A stretch of 64,000 nt of DNA. It comes from Parietichytrium sp. I65-24A. Lineage: Eukaryota > Sar > Bigyra > Thraustochytrida > Thraustochytriidae. The DNA lies in NCBI GenBank assembly GCA_012862575.1, contig BLSF01000082.1:1-64000 (forward strand). Reading direction: 5' to 3'. The number at the start of each line of letters is the position of its first letter. The first letter of the stretch is position 1. Shown here piece by piece: positions 60,201 through 64,000 of this stretch. The notes beneath the pieces were generated by a model. It did no database searches. It had not been told where the DNA came from and worked only from the letters and a program-made list of their open reading frames with translations. The translations under genes and the position numbers were made by a program.

Positions 60201-61749
60201 TAGAACAAAATTGATGCAGCAAAACGCTGCTGAGCGGATCCTCGCGGCCATGCAAGCGCATCCGCGGAATGCAGGTGTGCAAGAAAAGGCGTGCGGAACG
60301 CTTTGGAATCTCGCTGCGAATTCCGAAAACAAAATAAAATTGATGCAACAGAATGCTGCTGAGCGGATCCTCGCGGCCATGCAAGCGCATCCGGGAAATG
60401 CCGAGGTGCAAAGACAAGCATGCGCAGCGCTTTGGAATCTCTCTGAGAATTCTAAAAATGGAACAAAATTGATGGAACAAAACGCTGCTGAGCGGATCCT
60501 CGCGGCCATGCAAGCGCATTTTAGGAATGCCGAGGTGCAAAGACCAGCATGCGGGGCGCTTTGGAATCTAGCCAGAGTTTCTGAGAATAGAACAAAATTG
60601 ATGCAACAAAACGCTGCTGAGCGGATCCTCACGGCCATGCAAGCGCATCCGGAGAATGCTGAGGTGCAAAGAGTAGCATGCGGGGCGCTTTGGAATCTCG
60701 CTGTGAATTCTGAAAATCAAATAAAATTGATGGAACTAAACGCTGCAGAGCGGATCCTCGCGGCCATGCAAGCGCATTTTGGGAATGCCGAGGTGCAAAG
60801 ACCAGCATGCGGGGCGCTCTGGAATCTAGCCAAAGTTTCTGAAAATAGAACAAAATTGATGCAGCAAAACGCTGCTGAGCGGATCCTCGCGGCCATGCAA
60901 GCGCATCCGCGGAATGCAGGTGTGCAAGAAAAGGCGTGCGGAACGCTTTGGAATCTCGCTGCGAATTCCGAAAACAAAATAAAATTGATGCAACAGAATG
61001 CTGCTGAGCGGATCCTCGCGGCCATGCAAGCGCATCCGGGAAATGCCGAGGTGCAAAGACAAGCATGCGCAGCGCTTTGGAATCTCTCTGAGAATTCTAA
61101 AAATGGAACAAAATTGATGGAACAAAACGCTGCTGAGCGGATCCTCGCGGCCATGCAAGCGCATTTTAGGAATGCCGAGGTGCAAAGACCAGCATGCGGG
61201 GCGCTTTGGAATCTAGCCAGAGTTTCTGAGAATAGAACAAAATTGATGCAACAAAACGCTGCTGAGCGGATCCTCACGGCCATGCAAGCGCATCCGGAGA
61301 ATGCTGAGGTGCAAAGAGTAGCATGCGGGGCGCTTTGGAATCTCGCTGTGAATTCTGAAAATCAAATAAAATTGATGGAACTAAACGCTGCGGAGCGGAT
61401 CCTCGCGGCCATGCAAGCGCATCCGCGGAATGCAGGTGTGCAAGAAAAGGCGTGCGGAACGCTTTGGCATCTCGCTGTGAATCCCGAAAACAAAATAAAT
61501 TTGATGCAACAGAACGCTGCTGAGCGGATCCTCGCGGCCATGCAAGCGCATTTTGGGAATGCCGAGGTGCAAAGACCAGCATGCGGGGCGCTTTGGAATC
61601 TAGCCGAAATTTCTGAAAATAGAACAAAATTGATGCAACAAAACGCTGCTGAGCGGATCCTCGCGGCCATGCAAGCGCATCCTGGCAACGCAGACGTGCA
61701 AAAGTACGTGAAACTCGCGTTGGAAAAGCTTTCTTCAAAAGCTGCTTGA
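57214..61749 (+). CDS. Dynamin-like GTPase fused to a 17-unit armadillo repeat array
   Basis: 1511 residues, single exon, ATG at 57214; the next residues are an Asn-Ser run from a CAGCAA repeat. Residues ~18-80 (TAFEILRLDADGQ, DFRRIREAHETL, RRNGYRMALEL) resemble a J-domain without the HPD motif. A dynamin-type GTPase follows: P-loop GMESEGKSS (160-168), G2 in FCTRLPIRLMLR, DLPGI (281-285) and G4 TMVD (343-346, usually TKxD). A helical stalk-like part runs to about 740. Residues 790-1511 are 17 ARM-type repeats of 43 residues each (AAERILAAMQAH, N, AEVQ, ACGALWNLA, EN, TKLMQQN). The first repeat starts at 59581 and the last, at 61645, is a C-terminal cap. Dynamin-like proteins remodel membranes and some act in immunity (Mx/GBP); ARM arrays bind peptides or proteins. 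The partner and function are unknown. Confidence 0.88.
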   Translation: MSGNSNSNSNSDDKWVRVDHTAFEILRLDADGQRIDDATVTSAFQTAMERASDDDDFRRIREAHETLCTEARRNGYRMALELASGRSRSRSSSLSWPGSAPEDDVSSIGSNCSRPEGMQRHGGLAEILFSRDAPYGRLLNAVYKVRGDFTLQLPQIIVCGMESEGKSSTLERIAMRNVFPRDAKFCTRLPIRLMLRCNKHQNKVTIRLKNTETNSVVQESEPCICETGDQMDEPFATRVSAIIQDFIKQQHPDDNGNNVVIDHEVQVEICAPSVPTIDLVDLPGIVAAPASAKRDTEELTRKMLQVPHTLVLAVVSGTARRIRSNGIWPFLLEAGNPVVVALTMVDEPGGDRDLLSRIDMEGNDVPEDVKITSIIPLVNRNSCEGVSDTRSLTHSITREREVLQEKCEKHGVEYDEAKHGLIGLLGSCNEMLTRYMRETWVENELERAQIELQGLFTQIWDLGSRPDCVSVEDVRGEILSGFEKLRNVPTTAWLDAFDQKFELESGGVALEQAIIDLPLVKRMEMAWDIISESDEQIEQVIESSWAVVRSRFLENVVESSGLPLKISRFARLCETIETAIDNFFQRERDAVTKALKDRISEMVRTLMTSDLDRVDISEIVKPLKKEAGKAVLRCTVSRRQFLEEILEAAKRCSSLEETKSAAQSRQALEDKVEAMYSAKDALLELRIGASVDGCGANTTVEGRLFEAARCFATGCKGIQDLMDEEKLWVFVPDHLRQVVGLFENVDGPDEVISLMREHPASGGIQSKGCQMLRKFTNDKRFRDSLMSQGAGERILAAMQAHPGNARVQEKACGTLWNLSENSENQIKLVQQNAAERIVAAMQAHPGNAEVQENACGALWHLAKNSENGTKLMQQNAAERILAAMQAHPRNAGVQEKACGTLWHLAENSENRTKLMQQNAAERILAAMQAHPENAEVQRVACGALWNLAVNSGNQIKLMELNAAERILAAMQAHFGNAEVQRPACGALWNLAKVSENRTKLMQQNAAERILAAMQAHPRNAGVQEKACGTLWNLAANSENKIKLMQQNAAERILAAMQAHPGNAEVQRQACAALWNLSENSKNGTKLMEQNAAERILAAMQAHFRNAEVQRPACGALWNLARVSENRTKLMQQNAAERILTAMQAHPENAEVQRVACGALWNLAVNSENQIKLMELNAAERILAAMQAHFGNAEVQRPACGALWNLAKVSENRTKLMQQNAAERILAAMQAHPRNAGVQEKACGTLWNLAANSENKIKLMQQNAAERILAAMQAHPGNAEVQRQACAALWNLSENSKNGTKLMEQNAAERILAAMQAHFRNAEVQRPACGALWNLARVSENRTKLMQQNAAERILTAMQAHPENAEVQRVACGALWNLAVNSENQIKLMELNAAERILAAMQAHPRNAGVQEKACGTLWHLAVNPENKINLMQQNAAERILAAMQAHFGNAEVQRPACGALWNLAEISENRTKLMQQNAAERILAAMQAHPGNADVQKYVKLALEKLSSKAA
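59581..61746 (+). repeat. 129-bp tandem repeat array (17 units) in the dynamin-ARM gene
   Basis: Units begin at 59581 and every 129 bp to 61645. All encode one 43-residue ARM repeat, with shared words GCTGAGCGGATCCTCGCGG and GCCATGCAAGCGCAT. Differences concentrate in a few codons (after AQAH, VQx, LWxL and the LMxxN end), where position-specific variants recur in fixed orders. Confidence 0.95.
60097..61386 (+). repeat. 645-bp tandem duplication of five ARM repeats
   Basis: Repeats 5-9 (60097-60741) and 10-14 (60742-61386) are identical by eye in DNA and protein. Reading-frame shadows on the opposite strand also repeat at exactly 645 bp. Perfect identity implies a very recent duplication or gene conversion, or an assembly artefact. 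Confidence 0.9.
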
Positions 61750-63109
61750 CCCAATCCCATTCCCAAGTTTGTGCAATCGCGCTCCGCTAACAATGACAGA
61801 AGATATTGGCTTCTTTCCTTTCCTCGTCAGAAGCGCGTAGCATTCCTCCTCTTTACAATTTACAAAAACGTGGAAATCACATTTTCGATACGGCTGAGAA
61901 GGTGTGCACTTGACACTCGACGCGCCAGTAGGTAGGGACTAGAAGGGCTAGGAGCGTTACTCGAGGATTACCAGTGTTAGCGTCTGGAGTAGCCAGCAAG
62001 GCACCTGTTACGTGCTAGCATAACGCCAAGGACCAGTGTTTACACATACTTCTTGCTAGCTAGCTAGCTTTCTTGACAGGAGTAGGTAGATAGCTACTAT
62101 CTGTCATATCGTAAGGGTATTGGCTATGTAGTATTTTAGTGTTTACAGCTGTCTACAGAGGAGACTTAGTCTGCTTAGTTCAAGAACGTTTGGAATTGGA
62201 AGAAAATTGAATTTCCGCGGAATTGGACAGTACTAGACAAAAAGCATGCCAGCTTTTGCTTCTTTATGGAGTGTGGGTAGACTTGGTAGACGTGGCAGCC
62301 AAACTTTGAAATCACAGTCAAAATGAAATGGCAGCAACTTGTCAGATTCTTAAAGTCAAGTATGCTTTCTTACACAGCTAATCTAGTCTCAACCTTCGTC
62401 TATCTCTCCTACCTCCCACTCTCTCCTCTAATATTGCATATCATTAGCTATCCACCCCTACTAAATTCCCCTGATATCTACTACCACGAAGCAATTTCCT
62501 AGATTCTGACTGTAAGCTTAACTTCTAATAGAACGGACTAACAAAATAAATAGTCCTTCTACTCTGTTTTAAGTTACTACTACCGGTGTGGGCGAGGGAG
62601 GAGAAGGGAAGAAGAAAAAACTAACCTCCGCTGCGCGTTTGCCAAATTCTACCCCTCTGCCTATTTAATCACTATCAGTTGGAGTCCCATAGGCAAGAGT
62701 GTGCAGTCATCCGAATCGTGAGGGAAACCAGACTACCCAATTCCATACTCACCCCTACCACCCCTCTCCCGAGAGGCCACACCGCTCGCAATCTCCCCCT
62801 CCTACCATTCCGTCTATCCACACTAGCCCTCGAGAGCGCAGAGGCGGAAAAAGCGAACCCAAACTATAGCATATCTTACCCATCGGCTAGCGCCCCGAGT
62901 GAGAGGCGCTCGCAATTCTCGCAGTGGCAGAGTGTGAACAACCAAACACATAAGTAATCTCACTACGCGCAAGAAGCAAGTGCTCTTAGCCCCGTGGCTA
63001 GAGAGCACTATCTGCACAGTAAGAGAGGGCGCTAGGAGAGTGGGTAACGTAGTACCATGCTTCGTGAAACGTGAAACGAGATTGGAGCCACAGAGAGAAA
63101 GAGACACAG

Positions 63110-63145
<36 letters not shown>

Positions 63146-63537
63146 CGGAGTGTGCCACGTTCAAGTTCCAAAGAGTGCAAGTGGAAGAGTGGGCAATTGA
63201 GGAAACAGTGGGCACGTGACTTGCATGCACCGCTGAGTGTGAGTGAGCAAGTGAATGAGTGAGTGAGTGGCAAAGAGTGAGAGTGGCAAAGAGAGAGAGA
63301 GAGAGAGTTTGGCGCAGAGTTGGTTGCAAGCTCGCTCTGGGTAAAAGTTTCAAGGGCATTGTATGCAGTTTATTCTGTGTATGCAGTGTATGCAGTGTGC
63401 GTGTCAAACGGGAGGTTCGTAGCGGCCAAGAGTCTCTCTGGACACGGGAAGTAGTCTCTGGTGTCGAGAGAGAGAGAGAGAGGTTGTGTTTATAGTGTGT
63501 GAGCTCGGGGACCTGGCAGTGTCAGAATTGGAGTTGG
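61750..63537. other. 1.8-kb intergenic region upstream of the channel gene
   Basis: No supported gene. A GA run lies at 63112-63142, with further GAGA and AGTGAGTGAGTG runs to about 63480, in the probable promoter/5' UTR of the channel gene. GCTAGCTAGCT is at about 62054-62067. Confidence 0.45.
63112..63142. repeat. (GA)n microsatellite
   Basis: About fifteen GA units, roughly 400 bp upstream of the channel ATG. Confidence 0.9.
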
Positions 63538-64000
63538 ATGCCCGGCGGAGGGCTGCTTGGCGAGAAGAAAGCGAAGGTGTTGCGCGGGGAAGGCAGCTTT
63601 GACTCGGGTTTGAGGCTCGAGAGTCCAGCCGCCACACCGGCTCGACTCGAAGAAGTCATGGCTGCGTCCAGCAACCTCACGTTCCAGGTCAATGACTTTG
63701 ACTCAGTCACAACGGAGAAGAATCGCAAAGGGATGCGTTCGTCCTTGGACTATGAGAAGGATCCAAGTCAGCGATGCATCATTAATCCATATGCGATGCA
63801 AATGCAACTTTGGGATGGACTGTTGATTCTTGGCCTCATATACACAAGTCTGGTGACCCCATTCGACGCTGCCTTTCTCACGTTAACGGTCGGCTCCACC
63901 ATCTTCATCTTCAACCTCATTGTAGATTGCATCTTCTTCATAGATATCATTGTCACATTCCACCTCCCCTATGCGGACCCGGTGTCCGGATTATGGATAC
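63538..64000 (+). CDS. EAG/HCN-type voltage-gated K+ channel, N-terminus, cut by the right edge
   Basis: An open frame of 154 codons starts at the ATG 63538 (first in-frame ATG after a TAG) and is still open at base 64000. The N-terminus (MPGGGLLGEKKAKVLRGEG) is basic and hydrophilic. At about residue 81 comes the CIINPYAMQMQLWDGLLILG motif, which matches the pre-S1/S1 start of EAG, KAT/AKT and HCN channels (IHPYSxxRxxWDxLL). S1 runs to about 112 (GLIYTSLVTPFDAAF) and S2 is at about 118-140 (IFIFNLIVDCIFFIDIIVTF), with the acidic VD/ID residues that pair with S4. Expected role: plasma-membrane cation (K+) channel, probably with a cyclic-nucleotide-binding domain beyond the window. Whether the N-terminus carries a PAS cap cannot be seen, but ~80 residues is too short for one. 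Confidence 0.88.
   Translation, partial: MPGGGLLGEKKAKVLRGEGSFDSGLRLESPAATPARLEEVMAASSNLTFQVNDFDSVTTEKNRKGMRSSLDYEKDPSQRCIINPYAMQMQLWDGLLILGLIYTSLVTPFDAAFLTLTVGSTIFIFNLIVDCIFFIDIIVTFHLPYADPVSGLWI

Noticed and set aside
60072-61738. Several long minus-strand open frames across the ARM region
   Set aside because: They are frame shadows of the 129-bp repeats (129 is divisible by 3, so an open antisense frame repeats); products are repetitive and meaningless.
59581-61746. CRISPR-like regular repeat spacing
   Set aside because: The repeats are contiguous, in frame and encode ARM units; there are no unique spacers and the organism is eukaryotic.

Overview
The window is nuclear DNA of a eukaryotic microbe. 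The genes lie singly on both strands, are mostly intron-free, and are separated by 0.3-4.6 kb of non-coding DNA rich in simple repeats. The few introns use GT...AG with GTAAGT/GTATGT/GTACGT donors. The gene set fits a protist and I would guess the stramenopile side: a PSTAIRE CDK, MOB1, PITHD1, SKI8/WDR61, mRNA cap methyltransferase, ACL5-type aminopropyltransferase, EAG-type K+ channel, TIR-like/ankyrin, dynamin-like/armadillo and ShK-type Cys modules. The lineage is an inference, not a demonstration. I saw no rRNA, tRNA, CRISPR, retroelement or DNA transposon.

Left part (1-15.7 kb): a gene cut by the left edge (minus strand); a secreted Kazal/beta-trefoil lectin protein (1801-2547); a strikingly intron-rich leucine-rich-repeat gene (3496-7395, minus) that I reconstruct as 22 exons, nearly every one encoding one LRR with phase-2 introns; an unknown 613-residue protein with a discoidin-like C-terminus; and a large basic chromatin-type protein with a GGxC..HGGG zinc finger and an MBD-like segment.

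Middle (15.7-39.8 kb): a TIR-like/ankyrin protein; a MOB1 homologue lacking zinc ligands; PITHD1; a membrane-anchored thermospermine-synthase-like enzyme; a CDK with a 111-nt stop-free intron; a helical unknown; a two-exon Cys-rich/AT-hook protein sharing a short divergent promoter with a 671-residue unknown; a small GTPase with altered nucleotide-binding motifs; a Nudix hydrolase; an RNA triphosphatase fused to a cap guanine-N7 methyltransferase; and a Gln-rich unknown.

Right part (39.8-64 kb): two long gene-poor stretches (39.8-44.4 and 47.6-52.2 kb) flank a poly-Gln protein and a SKI8/WDR61 WD40 protein whose first intron directly follows the ATG. Then come a type-I membrane ecto-5'-nucleotidase with LTD and ShK-like modules, a small secreted protein, a dynamin-like GTPase fused to 17 nearly identical 43-residue armadillo repeats (with a 645-bp internal duplication identical by eye), and the start of an EAG/HCN-type channel cut by the right edge.

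There is no operon logic. Housekeeping genes (cell cycle, capping, mRNA decay, polyamines) are interspersed with repeat-rich recognition-type proteins (LRR, ARM, ankyrin/TIR, lectin). Those are the most novel content, because their repeat arrays appear to be actively changing by exon or repeat duplication. Start codons were chosen at real ATGs; several longer open frames begin at GTG or TTG and were shortened.
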